From DASUGM01 sp036274055 (GTDB lineage: Bacteria; Acidobacteriota; Vicinamibacteria; Vicinamibacterales; SCN-69-37): a stretch of 43,828 nt of DNA. The stretch spans positions 1 through 43,828 of the forward strand of contig DASUGM010000343.1 of the NCBI GenBank assembly GCA_036274055.1. Direction: 5' to 3'. Below the pieces are notes generated by a model, which saw only the letters and a program-made list of their open reading frames with translations, made no database searches and was not told the DNA's origin. Of this stretch, positions 1 to 8,499 are shown one piece after another. The position numbers and the translations under genes are program-made. Every line of letters starts with the position of its first letter. Position 1 is the stretch's first letter.

Positions 1-39
1 GACGGGGGTGCTTTGCGCGAGCAACCACCGTCCCCGTCA
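1..39. repeat. REP-like mini-hairpin (copy 1), possibly cut by the window edge
   Basis: An outer pair GACGGGG (1-7) / CCCCGTC (32-38) encloses an inner hairpin TTGC-GCGA-GCAA (13-24). It lies just beyond the stop of the VWFA-like gene. A second sequence with the same inner hairpin and the same CCCCGTC-type 3' side is at 26956-26989, so this looks like a dispersed repeat rather than a chance stem. It could also act as a transcription terminator for the five-gene operon. No tract of T follows it. Confidence 0.45.
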
Positions 40-64
40 ATTCAAGATGCGACCCCACAACTTG

Positions 65-2152
65 TCACTTCTTGATGACAATCGGCGCCCGCCAGAACGC
101 GGCTTTGCCGCTGGCGGGATCGAGGACCGTCACCTGACAGTCGTAGTCGCCGGGCTGTACTTCCGTCAGCGGCACTACGAAGCGAATCGGGACGGCCTTC
201 GACTTGGGATCCCAGCCGTCCTTAATGTCGATCGGTGCTGCTTCGAAGATCCTGGCCGCCTGTTTGTAAAGCGACACGAACGCCACGAGCGGCCGCATTG
301 CCGCCGCGTCGCGTTCGTACGCCTGCAGGAACACGAACAGCGGCCGGTCCGGGCTGAAAGTACGCGTGACGCTGGGAATCGTCTTCATGCCGTCGTGGAT
401 CAGTGGATTGACGGCGTCTGACGAGACTTTCTGCTTGACCGAATGCAGGGCGCCGCCGACCGGCTGCTGCTGGCTCGACAGCACTACCGTGCTGATTGGC
501 AGCCGCACCTTCTCGCGATCGAGATTCGGCACCACGAACGGCGACAGGAACGTGCCGATGCGTCCAGTCGTCGCGTCCCGGGCCAGCACTTTGATCACGT
601 AGTTGCCCGGTAACAGCGTGTATCCCGTTTCGTACTGAATCGTTCCCGCGGCCAGCTGCGTCGCGGTGAGATTGTCGATCTTGAACTGCACCTTGTCGCG
701 CATGTTGCGGTGCGTAACGCCGAACTCGTCCTTGATCTCGCCGATCATGTCGATCTCGGCTGTCGTCGCGCCGCCCGGGCGCGGCCGGGCCAGCTCGCTG
801 CCGGGCATGCGCACTGAGATCGGCACGAAGTACTCGGCCTGATTGAGCTGGAAGTAGTTCACTTCCATCGCGATCGGAATCTCGGTGATCGGATCCTCGA
901 GCCGCAAGGCCTCCTCGAGTTGCCGCTCCTTGTCGGCGCGATTGAATTTGCTGAAGTCCTTGTCGCCGAAATAACCGGCGCGATACGCGAGATCCGCTGT
1001 CACCTCGCTGTTCAACGTCACCTTGACGCGCCTGAAACGCCCGTCCTTTACGTCGTGAGTGCTGTAATAGCCGAGCATGTAATAGCCGGTCACGGCCTGC
1101 GCGGCGCGTTCCATCCCCAACGACAGGTCATTGTTATCGAATGTCGCGACGCCGCCCGTGTCCTTGGCCAGGGCGTAGTAGGTGTCCTGCGATCGCTGCT
1201 GTCGGGTCGCGGCAGTCTGGGCAATCTGCCCATTGAACATGCCGATGCCGCCGGGCGATGCCTTCGTGGCGTCGCCGAGCGGCGCCGACGCGACCAGGCC
1301 GCGGGTGTCGATCGGATTGATTGTCACGTTCGATCGCACCGCGGCGTTGACCGTCGCGCGCAGCTGCGCCTGGTTATCGGCGCCATTCAGGCGCAGACCG
1401 CTGCCGAGATAGATCAGCGTCTTCAACTGCGGCAGCGGTCCAAGATCCGTGACCGCCGTCTGCAGGGCGGCAAGCTGCCGATCAGTGCTGAAGACGTTGA
1501 ACTCTTCGCTGCCCTGTCCAAATGCACCGCCGGCCTCTGCGGCGTCGATGACGCCGTTCTCGCGATTTTCAGCCCGCCGCTCCAGCATCGCGATCGTCTC
1601 GAGGAGTGCCGCGCGATCGTCGGTGAAATCAAGGCGCAAGTGGACGGCGCTGTCGCGAAACTCCATGAGCGCGATCATGTCGGCGGAAGTCATGCGCGTC
1701 GTGATGTACTTCGTGGCCTGCTCGTACATGCGAATCTCGTCGAAGAACCCCATGTTGAGCAGGTCGAAATACAGGACCATCAGGCGCTTGCCGGCATAGC
1801 GCGTGTCTCCCGAAGACGGTACGCGCACGGCGGGCGCCGTCACCGCCGCGACCGGCGCAGCCGGCAGCGGCGGCAGCGCCGCGCCGGACGGCGAGGTCAC
1901 TACGGTGAACGCCGACAGGGGCGCCGCAGTCAATCGCTGAAACTCGACGAAGGAGACCGTCTGCGGCTGACCGTCTTCGGTGACGACGAAGTCCCGGGCG
2001 GTAAGTCCTTCGACCGGAACTCCGCGCTTGTCCTTGACGATCACCGTCTGGACGATGAGCCGTGTCGTCGTGCGAAACGTCGGCGTCTGCTGCCGGGCAT
2101 CAGCGGCGATGACGGCGATGAGAACGAAGACGATCGTCAGGATCCGGCGCAT
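65..2152 (-). CDS. VWFA-related acidobacterial secreted protein (TIGR03436-like)
   Basis: A 695-aa exported protein of the acidobacterial VWFA-related family; its biochemical role is unknown. A signal peptide covers about residues 1-19 (hydrophobic core LTIVFVLIAVIA, then ADA). A family-typical beta segment with VEGLTARDFVVTEDGQPQ follows at 48-64. A von Willebrand A-like fold starts at about 120 (KRLMVLYFD) and runs to about 400. The MIDAS site looks degenerate: FDLLNM stands where DxSxS would be. The rest is beta-rich without recognised motifs. The frame stays open 22 codons upstream, but that would overlap the preceding gene. The ATG at 2152 begins a proper signal peptide and sits one base after the upstream TGA, so it was chosen. 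Last gene of the blaI operon; export beside a TonB-type receptor suggests an envelope role (inference). Confidence 0.88.
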   Translation of the reverse strand: MRRILTIVFVLIAVIAADARQQTPTFRTTTRLIVQTVIVKDKRGVPVEGLTARDFVVTEDGQPQTVSFVEFQRLTAAPLSAFTVVTSPSGAALPPLPAAPVAAVTAPAVRVPSSGDTRYAGKRLMVLYFDLLNMGFFDEIRMYEQATKYITTRMTSADMIALMEFRDSAVHLRLDFTDDRAALLETIAMLERRAENRENGVIDAAEAGGAFGQGSEEFNVFSTDRQLAALQTAVTDLGPLPQLKTLIYLGSGLRLNGADNQAQLRATVNAAVRSNVTINPIDTRGLVASAPLGDATKASPGGIGMFNGQIAQTAATRQQRSQDTYYALAKDTGGVATFDNNDLSLGMERAAQAVTGYYMLGYYSTHDVKDGRFRRVKVTLNSEVTADLAYRAGYFGDKDFSKFNRADKERQLEEALRLEDPITEIPIAMEVNYFQLNQAEYFVPISVRMPGSELARPRPGGATTAEIDMIGEIKDEFGVTHRNMRDKVQFKIDNLTATQLAAGTIQYETGYTLLPGNYVIKVLARDATTGRIGTFLSPFVVPNLDREKVRLPISTVVLSSQQQPVGGALHSVKQKVSSDAVNPLIHDGMKTIPSVTRTFSPDRPLFVFLQAYERDAAAMRPLVAFVSLYKQAARIFEAAPIDIKDGWDPKSKAVPIRFVVPLTEVQPGDYDCQVTVLDPASGKAAFWRAPIVIKK

Positions 2153-2153
2153 C

Positions 2154-5075
2154 TCAGAACCGGAATCGGAATGACGTCTGCAGCCGCCGCATCTGGTTGG
2201 CAATCGTCGGCAAACCAAACTGCGGACTGGTGATTACTGCGTTGAAGGCAGCGAACGTCACACGGTTGAGGACGTTGGTGGCCTGGAAGCCCCACTCGAG
2301 ATTGACGCGGCCACCGAGCCGGAAGACACGGGACACACTCGCATCAAGAGAGAACTGGCGTGGTCCGCGCAGCGAGTTACGGCCCGCGTCGCCCCAGTAG
2401 CCAGGCTCGGGCGCCGCGTACGCATCCGGATTCGCGTAGGCGTCGGCGCTGGGCGGCGCCGTCGAAAGGCCGGTCAGCCGCGGCCGAACGCCGACGACGC
2501 CGGTGCCTGTCACCGGCGCGAAATAGATCGGCGTGGACGGCAACCCGCTGCCGGCACGCAGCTGGCTGGTGAACGTCCAGTCCTTGTACAGCGCCGCCCA
2601 CGCGCCGGTGCTCAGCGTGCCGCCGGTGACGCCGACTCCGGTCGTGTACTGAAACTCGACCGTCGTCAAATGCGGCTGGTCGAACGACGACGGCCCGCGC
2701 TCGGCGCCAAGGTCGCGCCAGTCCTGCGCGACCGCGAGCGACGACGACGACACCGCGCCGCTCAGGAACGTCGCCGCGTCGTCGGTGGCGCGCGAGAACG
2801 TGTATTGCACCGACGCCGTGAATCCGTTGCGCAGGCGGCGGCGCAGCATCAGCTGCAGCGCGTGACGGAGCGAACTGCCGTCGGCCGAGAGGTAGATGAA
2901 GCCGTACGGGCACGTCGGACAGGGATCGGCGGCGCCGGCGGGATTCGTGTTCGGCAGCGACGCCTGCGTCAGGTGAGTGCCGCGCGTGCCGAGATACTGC
3001 GCCAGGACGGTCAAATTCGCGGGCAACTCGCGTTGCACCGACGCCTGCCAGTTGTGCGCGACGCCGACGCGAAAGTCGGGATCGATCGCGTAAGTGTTCG
3101 ACGCGGCGCTCTGCGCCTGAGTGAAACCGTTGGCGAGCGTCAACGGCGCCTGCGCGGTGCTCTGCACGCTGAACGTGTTCGAGAGCGGCGGCTGTTGCGC
3201 GAGCAACAATGCCAGCGGCTGGTAGACCTCGGTGTTGCGATAGATACCGTAGTTGGCGCGAATCACCAGCGACGATCCGATCACCGGGCGCCACGACACG
3301 CCGAGCCTCGGCTGCAGGCCGGTGCGATCGGACCGCAACAGCGACGCCGGATACGGCACTCGCGTCAGCGGTCCGGTCGGATCCGACGCCAGCACCGGAC
3401 TCGCGGCGGTAAACCCGTCGACGATGTCGAGATTCACCAGCCGGCCCTGCGCTTCGGTGAACGGCGACTCGTACTCCCAACGCGCGCCAACATTCAGTGT
3501 CAGGCCGGCGTTGACTCTGAAGTCGTCGTTGACGTACGCGTCGTACGCCATGCCACGCAGGTCCTTATCGGCATTGCCGGAAGCCAGCGTCGCGGTCGCC
3601 GGCAGGTCGAGCAAGAAGTCAGCGAACGCGAGCCCGGTCTGCCCGCCGGTGAAACCGAAGCCGCCGCGCGGGTCCTGCTGAGCGCGGACCGCGACATCGA
3701 TCCATTTCCAGTCGCCTCCCACCGTGATGTTGTGGCGGCCGCGGCTCAACGACGCTTCGACACCCGTCAGATGCGACTGGCTGACGTTGCGGTGATAGGC
3801 GGCGTCTCGCAGGTCGGCGACGTCCGGGAACGACAACAAAGGCGGACCCCAGTTCTCGGGATCCTGGTTGTTGCCGTTGATACCGGCATCGCCGGAAACA
3901 TTGACGGCGTTGGAGAAGAACGGCGTCACCGTCGTCGCCGTCCGCTGGTACTGATAGCGGACGCGTAGTTGAAATTTCGTGGTCACGCGCCTGCTGAAGC
4001 CCACCGTCGTATCCAGCGACGAACGGAGCGTCCGATCGTTGAACGCGAAGATCGACGAGCTGTCTGTTGTCGCGCGCTGGAAGTTGAACGAGCCAGACAG
4101 CGTGTCGCGGCGGCCGAAGGTTTCCTGCATCGACAACTGCGCCCGGTCCTCAGTCGTGCCGGTCAGGACCGGCGCCTGAAAATTCGAGCCGGACGACGTC
4201 AGGCCGTTCGGAAGCGGGTAATAAGCAAGTAGTGCCGCAGCCTGCGGACTGATCCGCTCGACCGGAATGATGTTGCCGGAAAACGGCTGGCCGGTGCGCG
4301 GATCGCGCACCGGCGTTGCGAGCTGCGAGAAGTCGCCGCGGCGCGCCGCCTCGCTGGGCATCACCGCTGACTGGGTGACGGCGTTGTGGTTGAGGCTGCG
4401 CTGGTAGCCGACCGACATCTGCGGACCGGAGGCAATCAGCCACGGAATCTTCAGCGGACCCGACACCTGAAAGCCGACGTTCATGTTGTTGTAGTCCGGC
4501 GCCGGTGTCGAAACGTCGCCGAACGAATATGGCCGGGCGTTCCAATCGGAGTTGCCGAACACGCCGTTGATCGCGCCGTTGTAGGTCTGTCGGAGCTGTG
4601 GCCGGTTGTTGCCGAATCCGCGCGCCTGCGCGAACGGTGTCGCCGCGCCGTTGACGACGCTGCCGTTGATGACGCTGGTGTCGCTGGCGGCCGTGCCGAC
4701 AGCGGCGGTCGCGGCGGCGCTCGCCGGCGACGCGGCCATGCCCGCGATGATTTCAGAGTACGGCTGCATCGTCAGCGCCCACGGGGGCGGCGCGGCCGCA
4801 AGCGGCAATGTGATCTCTCGATCGAGCGGCACGAAGCCGCGCATCTGGACGCGCACCGCCCAGGCGCCGTCCTCGAGCATTTCGAACCGAAAGACGCCTT
4901 CTTCGTCGGTATGCGTCGCGACGGTGCGCTCGCCTTTCGTCGCGGTCACGCCTGCGCCAGGGACGGCGACGCCGTTGTAGACGACGCGGCCGGCGAGTTC
5001 GGCGGCCGCGCCAATCGGTTGCGCCGCGGCCACGACCAGCGCGGCTGCGACGAGCGGCGCCGCGAACAGCTTCAC
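2154..5075 (-). CDS. TonB-dependent-receptor-like outer-membrane protein with carboxypeptidase-regulatory N-domain
   Basis: A 973-aa outer-membrane beta-barrel protein of the Oar/TonB-receptor-like class. A signal peptide is at 1-23. A carboxypeptidase-regulatory-like beta-sandwich is at about 26-100 (AELAGRVVYNGVAVPGAGV). A low-complexity Ala/Ser stretch and a plug-like region follow to about 230, then a long alternating barrel ending in an aromatic residue (TSFRFRF), the usual BamA-recognised terminus. The start is GTG at 5075-5073, overlapping the stop of the preceding gene as GTGA, so translation is probably coupled. A cysteine pair (DPCPTCPYG) sits in a probable loop near residue 715. 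The ligand is unknown. Its place in a BlaI/BlaR-type operon suggests the receptor is induced by a signal read by the M56 sensor (inference). Confidence 0.85.
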   Translation of the reverse strand: MKLFAAPLVAAALVVAAAQPIGAAAELAGRVVYNGVAVPGAGVTATKGERTVATHTDEEGVFRFEMLEDGAWAVRVQMRGFVPLDREITLPLAAAPPPWALTMQPYSEIIAGMAASPASAAATAAVGTAASDTSVINGSVVNGAATPFAQARGFGNNRPQLRQTYNGAINGVFGNSDWNARPYSFGDVSTPAPDYNNMNVGFQVSGPLKIPWLIASGPQMSVGYQRSLNHNAVTQSAVMPSEAARRGDFSQLATPVRDPRTGQPFSGNIIPVERISPQAAALLAYYPLPNGLTSSGSNFQAPVLTGTTEDRAQLSMQETFGRRDTLSGSFNFQRATTDSSSIFAFNDRTLRSSLDTTVGFSRRVTTKFQLRVRYQYQRTATTVTPFFSNAVNVSGDAGINGNNQDPENWGPPLLSFPDVADLRDAAYHRNVSQSHLTGVEASLSRGRHNITVGGDWKWIDVAVRAQQDPRGGFGFTGGQTGLAFADFLLDLPATATLASGNADKDLRGMAYDAYVNDDFRVNAGLTLNVGARWEYESPFTEAQGRLVNLDIVDGFTAASPVLASDPTGPLTRVPYPASLLRSDRTGLQPRLGVSWRPVIGSSLVIRANYGIYRNTEVYQPLALLLAQQPPLSNTFSVQSTAQAPLTLANGFTQAQSAASNTYAIDPDFRVGVAHNWQASVQRELPANLTVLAQYLGTRGTHLTQASLPNTNPAGAADPCPTCPYGFIYLSADGSSLRHALQLMLRRRLRNGFTASVQYTFSRATDDAATFLSGAVSSSSLAVAQDWRDLGAERGPSSFDQPHLTTVEFQYTTGVGVTGGTLSTGAWAALYKDWTFTSQLRAGSGLPSTPIYFAPVTGTGVVGVRPRLTGLSTAPPSADAYANPDAYAAPEPGYWGDAGRNSLRGPRQFSLDASVSRVFRLGGRVNLEWGFQATNVLNRVTFAAFNAVITSPQFGLPTIANQMRRLQTSFRFRF

Positions 5076-6046
5076 CGCAGGTCCGGGCGAGGCGCGGCCG
5101 GTCCCGGCTTCTCGATCGAATCGATGACCAGGAACTCGCGCGGCCCCTTGACACGCTCGAGCTTCAAGCCCAGCTGTTGCTCCAGCGCGGTGAAAATCGT
5201 CGCCGCCTGTGGTACCGAGGTGTCGGCGTCGCGTTCAGGCGGCCACTTGATGCCGGGCGTGTTGTCGTCGGGATGGAACTCGAGCCGGATGATGAACTCG
5301 TCCTTGAGGCCAGTGCGATCGGTGACGGTACGGCCGAGCGTGCTGCTCAAGCGCGTCGCGAGGAATGAAAGCTCGAAGCCAGCGAAGGTCCAGACCGCGT
5401 TCGGCCCCTTGAGATTGGTATTCATGTTGCCGCACTTCGGCTTCGCGGCGTTCATGTCGACAGGCGTCGACATGTCCGGATCGCATTCGCCGGGCTTCAT
5501 CGGCTGCATCTTCACACCGCTCTTCGCGACGGTAAGCGCGAACATGTCGATCTCTTCCCGTTCGCGATGAAGCTTCAGCTTGAAGCGGTCTTCGAGCAGC
5601 GTCCGCAGCATCGAGCCCATCAGGATTTCGCGCTCGGTGGCGCCAGGCGCCGTCGCCTCGATCGCCCACTTGTCGCGATACGAATGCACCCACGACGGTC
5701 CGCCGCGCACTTTCTTGTCGTCGGAGGCCGCGCCGGGATTCTGGTTGAGCAACCGCTCGCCTTCGCGCCCGCCGGCGCCGGCGTAGGCCAGATAGATCAA
5801 CTGCTCAGCGGTGACACAGGGAACGTTGAACCGCCCCGGCGAAATCGCCGCGTTGGTGCCGCCGGCGGTGCCGCGCGCCGGACCGGGAATCTGATCTTCG
5901 GCCTTGCACGGCTTGATCGTCGCCGTCTCGTATCTGGGTTTGTCTTGCGGCCTGCCCAACGAAGCCGCCTGTACGGCGAAGTTGGGACCAATGATCCCAG
6001 CCGCAAGCGACGCCGCACACACGGCGCCGACAGCGCGGGTGGTCAT
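5072..6046 (-). CDS. Secreted TIGR03435-family protein
   Basis: A 324-aa protein of the soil-acidobacterial TIGR03435 family; function unknown. A signal or anchor segment is at about 1-27. The family domain spans about 38-318, opening with YETATIKPC and closing with FLVIDSIEKPG. The C-terminal half contains LATRLSSTLGRTVTDRTGL, which resembles the STN/secretin short domain found at the N-terminus of TonB transducers and secretins. It is clearly homologous to the C-terminal domain of the preceding M56 fusion protein: both share ATIKPC, GTAGGTNA, SPGRF, VPCVT, EQLIYLAYA and LLEDRFKLKLHRE. This looks like a duplication that produced a free exported copy. Both ends overlap neighbours by 4 nt. Confidence 0.85.
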   Translation of the reverse strand: MTTRAVGAVCAASLAAGIIGPNFAVQAASLGRPQDKPRYETATIKPCKAEDQIPGPARGTAGGTNAAISPGRFNVPCVTAEQLIYLAYAGAGGREGERLLNQNPGAASDDKKVRGGPSWVHSYRDKWAIEATAPGATEREILMGSMLRTLLEDRFKLKLHREREEIDMFALTVAKSGVKMQPMKPGECDPDMSTPVDMNAAKPKCGNMNTNLKGPNAVWTFAGFELSFLATRLSSTLGRTVTDRTGLKDEFIIRLEFHPDDNTPGIKWPPERDADTSVPQAATIFTALEQQLGLKLERVKGPREFLVIDSIEKPGPAAPRPDLR

Positions 6047-7902
6047 GGCCGGCCGCCGCCGGTCGACGGGCGTTCGATCGAATCGATGACGAGGAAGCCG
6101 CGCGGTGCCTTGGTGCTCGTCAACTTCAGGCCCAGTTGCTCTTCGAGCGCTGTGCCGACGGACGCGGCCTGGCCGTCCGTATCGGCATCGCGCGCGAACT
6201 CGAACGTGAACACGAATTGGTCGGTGATGCCCGTCTTGTCGATGACGTGGATGCCGAGCGCTCTCGAGAGCTGGCCGGCCAGGCTGGAAATCTTGAAGCC
6301 GCCGAAGGTCCAGCGCGTTCGTCCGTCGCCGCCGGCCATGTTCAGGGCGCCGCAGACCGCCTTGCCGGTGGGTTGCATGGGCGCGTTAGGCACGTACGGC
6401 TCACAATCGCCTTCTTTCATCGGTTTGAGCCTGAAGCCGCCCTTGGCGATCGTCAGCGTCTGCATCGGGACTTCCTCCGTCTCGCGATGCAGTTTGAGCT
6501 TGAAGCGATCTTCGAGCAGCGACTGCAGCATCCAGCCCATCAGCACCGTGCGCTCGGTCGCGCCGACCGCGGTCGCTTCGATCTGATATTTCTCCTTCAG
6601 CGAATGCACCCATGCCGGGCCGCCGCGGATTTTCTTGTCGTTCGAGGCCGTGCCGAAGTCGTCGTTGATGAGCCGATCCGATTCAGGCGCGCCGTACGAC
6701 GCATAGGCAAGATAGATCAGCTGCTCAGTCGTCACGCACGGGACGAAGAATCGTCCCGGCGAGGTGGTCGCGTTGGTGCCGCCTGCCGTGCCGCGGGCGC
6801 CGGTCGGGTTCGGCTCGGCCTCGCATGGCTTGATCGTCGCCGCGTCGTACTTCGGCTTCGTCCCGACATACGACGACGCCGGCAATTGTTGGGCGGCAAC
6901 GATCTCGATTGACGACACCGCCGTGGCCAGTACCGTGGTCGCCATGACTGCCGTCGCGACGCACGCCGCGCCGGCGCGGCCGCGCCGCTGGCGGCGGTCG
7001 AGCACCGCGACGACGCGCGTCGCCAGGTCGCTCCGGTTCGCCATCGCCAGCAGCGGCGGGTTGGATCCGTTCGACAGCCGCTGCGCCAGGTCGACGAGCT
7101 GATCGGCGTACGCCGTGGACGGATCCTGGCCGGCGGTCAGCGACGTCGCCGCCAGGACGCGGTCGTCGCAGGCGCGTTCGGCTTCGAGCGCAAGCTGACG
7201 CCAGGCGACCCAAACGACCGGATGGAACCAGTAGCACGCCGCGACGACGCGGGCGATGCACTGGCTGAGCCAATCGGCGCGCCGGACATGCTCGAGTTCG
7301 TGAATGATCGCGCGTCGCAGATCTTCGGCGGGCCACGCCGGTGCGTCGATCGGCAGCACGATCGCGGGACGAAGGACGCCGCAGGTCATCGGCCCGGGCA
7401 GCGACTCGTGCCTGAGCACGTCGACGGGACGGCGCACGTTCGCGCCAGCCAATAGCGCGTCCACGGTGGCGCGCGCCTCGCGCCACGGCAGCGCGGATCG
7501 GCGAATCGATCGGACCTGCCGCAGGCCGACCACCACCGGGAACAGAAACACGACCGCACCGGCGACCCAGCCGCCGATCAGGAAGGCGGTCAATGACGGC
7601 AGTTCCAGCCGCGTCGCCGCCGGCGAGCCGGTTCGTGCGATCGTCGATGTTCTGGTCGCGGCGGTATCGAAATTGGGCGATGTTTCATCGAGCGGCGCGA
7701 TCGTCTGCCGGACGGCGGCCGGCACGACAATCGGCACCGCCGGCGTCACCAGCGACGCCATCGGCAGCAGCAGCAACGCCGCAAATCCGGCGGCGAGGAA
7801 GACATGACGCACCGAGGCGCGGCTGTGACCGGCGAGCCGCACGCCGAGCAGCGTCAGCGCCAGAATCGCGGTGGCCTTGAGCAGGATCGAGATCGCGATC
7901 AT
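6043..7902 (-). CDS. BlaR1-like M56 metalloprotease fused to a TIGR03435 domain
   Basis: A 619-aa membrane sensor-protease. N-terminal membrane segments at about 4-20, 34-55 and 104-127 are followed by the zinc-protease motif HELEH (201-205) in AIIHELEHVRRADW, then a hydrophobic segment and the EAERACDDR motif (240-248) that carries the third zinc ligand in M56 proteases. A further membrane helix is at about 312-332. Beyond it lies a complete TIGR03435 domain (about 350-619) where classical BlaR1 has a penicillin-binding sensor. Family knowledge: such proteases relieve BlaI repression when the external domain is triggered. The start at 7902 overlaps the blaI stop as ATGA; 24 extra in-frame upstream codons were rejected as highly charged and inside blaI. 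Ligand unknown. Confidence 0.88.
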   Translation of the reverse strand: MIAISILLKATAILALTLLGVRLAGHSRASVRHVFLAAGFAALLLLPMASLVTPAVPIVVPAAVRQTIAPLDETSPNFDTAATRTSTIARTGSPAATRLELPSLTAFLIGGWVAGAVVFLFPVVVGLRQVRSIRRSALPWREARATVDALLAGANVRRPVDVLRHESLPGPMTCGVLRPAIVLPIDAPAWPAEDLRRAIIHELEHVRRADWLSQCIARVVAACYWFHPVVWVAWRQLALEAERACDDRVLAATSLTAGQDPSTAYADQLVDLAQRLSNGSNPPLLAMANRSDLATRVVAVLDRRQRRGRAGAACVATAVMATTVLATAVSSIEIVAAQQLPASSYVGTKPKYDAATIKPCEAEPNPTGARGTAGGTNATTSPGRFFVPCVTTEQLIYLAYASYGAPESDRLINDDFGTASNDKKIRGGPAWVHSLKEKYQIEATAVGATERTVLMGWMLQSLLEDRFKLKLHRETEEVPMQTLTIAKGGFRLKPMKEGDCEPYVPNAPMQPTGKAVCGALNMAGGDGRTRWTFGGFKISSLAGQLSRALGIHVIDKTGITDQFVFTFEFARDADTDGQAASVGTALEEQLGLKLTSTKAPRGFLVIDSIERPSTGGGRP

Positions 7903-8291
7903 GGCTTCTGCTTCCTTTCCTTGCGCACGCGATCGATCTCCGCGCGCAGCCGGTCGAGGTCGTCGTCGCTCCAAGAGCCGTCGGTCACGAGCGCGGTCAT
8001 CATTTGCTTCAGTGAGCCGCCGAAAAAGGTGTGGACGACCTGCTGGAGGGCGGTGCGCTTGGCGGCGGCCGGCGAGATCGTCGCCGAGTAGAGGAATTTG
8101 AGGCCGTCCTGCTGGTGCTTGAGCAGGCCCTTTTTCTCGAGCCGCGCCAGCATCACCCGTACCGAGGAGTCGCTCGGCGGATTGACGAGCCGGCCGCGGA
8201 TCTGCTCGGCTGAGGCGCGATTATCGAGGGCAAAGAGCGCATTCATGATCTCGCGCTCGCGCCGGGTCAGGTGTTCGGGTCGGTGCGACAT
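7899..8291 (-). CDS. blaI: BlaI/MecI/CopY-family transcriptional repressor
   Basis: A 130-aa winged-helix repressor. LTRREREIMNALF opens the first helix, the recognition region includes SSVRVMLARLEKKGLL, and a C-terminal dimerisation tail ends in a charged helix. The family binds DNA as a dimer and is removed by cleavage through its partner M56 protease, here the next gene. Two in-frame ATGs exist, at 8300 and 8291. The one at 8291 was chosen because it lies 7 nt after the -10 box TAAGAT, fitting a leaderless mRNA, and because the ATG at 8300 would itself lie within the -10 region. There is no Shine-Dalgarno. No beta-lactamase or penicillin-binding domain is present, so the regulon here is the receptor operon, not antibiotic resistance. 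Confidence 0.9.
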   Translation of the reverse strand: MSHRPEHLTRREREIMNALFALDNRASAEQIRGRLVNPPSDSSVRVMLARLEKKGLLKHQQDGLKFLYSATISPAAAKRTALQQVVHTFFGGSLKQMMTALVTDGSWSDDDLDRLRAEIDRVRKERKQKP

Positions 8292-8328
8292 GTGTCGCAT
8301 CTTAGACGCGACAATTGTCGCATGTCAA
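8284..8328 (-). promoter_or_regulatory. Promoter of the blaI operon with two palindromic operators
   Basis: Read on the minus strand: TTGACA (8328-8323), an 18-nt spacer, TAAGAT (8304-8299), then the ATG at 8291. One perfect palindrome GCGACA-AT-TGTCGC (8308-8321) fills the spacer. A second, TGCGACA-TG-TGTCGCA (8284-8299), runs from the -10 box over the predicted start site. Their centres are 23 bp apart, about two helical turns. The arrangement fits autorepression by BlaI bound as two dimers; assignment to BlaI is inference from position. Confidence 0.8.
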
Positions 8329-8354
8329 GGGGAAGGCGGAGGGAGTCGAAGAGA

Positions 8355-8478
8355 TGAGTAAAGTGCGCTTGCCAAGAGCGGATTCACAGAGAGAAGCCAG
8401 AGAAGAACAAGAGGAAGGACTCTAGGAAGAACCCCTCTTGGATTTCTCGGCCTTCTCCCTGTGAATCGCTCTTGACAG
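8355..8478. repeat. Long palindromic element A (subfamily 1)
   Basis: Imperfect stem with arms of about 45 nt: CAAGAGCG at 8373-8380 pairs with CGCTCTTG at 8467-8474, and both arms continue through GATTCACAG and GAGAAG blocks. The left end carries the terminal motif variant TGAGTAAAGTGCGCTTGCC. It lies 22 nt beyond the methyltransferase stop and 27 nt upstream of the blaI -35 box. The right arm shares a CACAGGGAGAAGGCCGAGAA block with element E. Confidence 0.8.
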
Positions 8479-8499
8479 GTCTTCAGACGCGGCGCGCCC

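Noticed and set aside
6043..8291. Beta-lactam resistance regulation by BlaI/BlaR1
   Set aside because: The protease has no penicillin-binding domain and no beta-lactamase is in the operon; the serine hydrolase at 19248 is distant and differently controlled.
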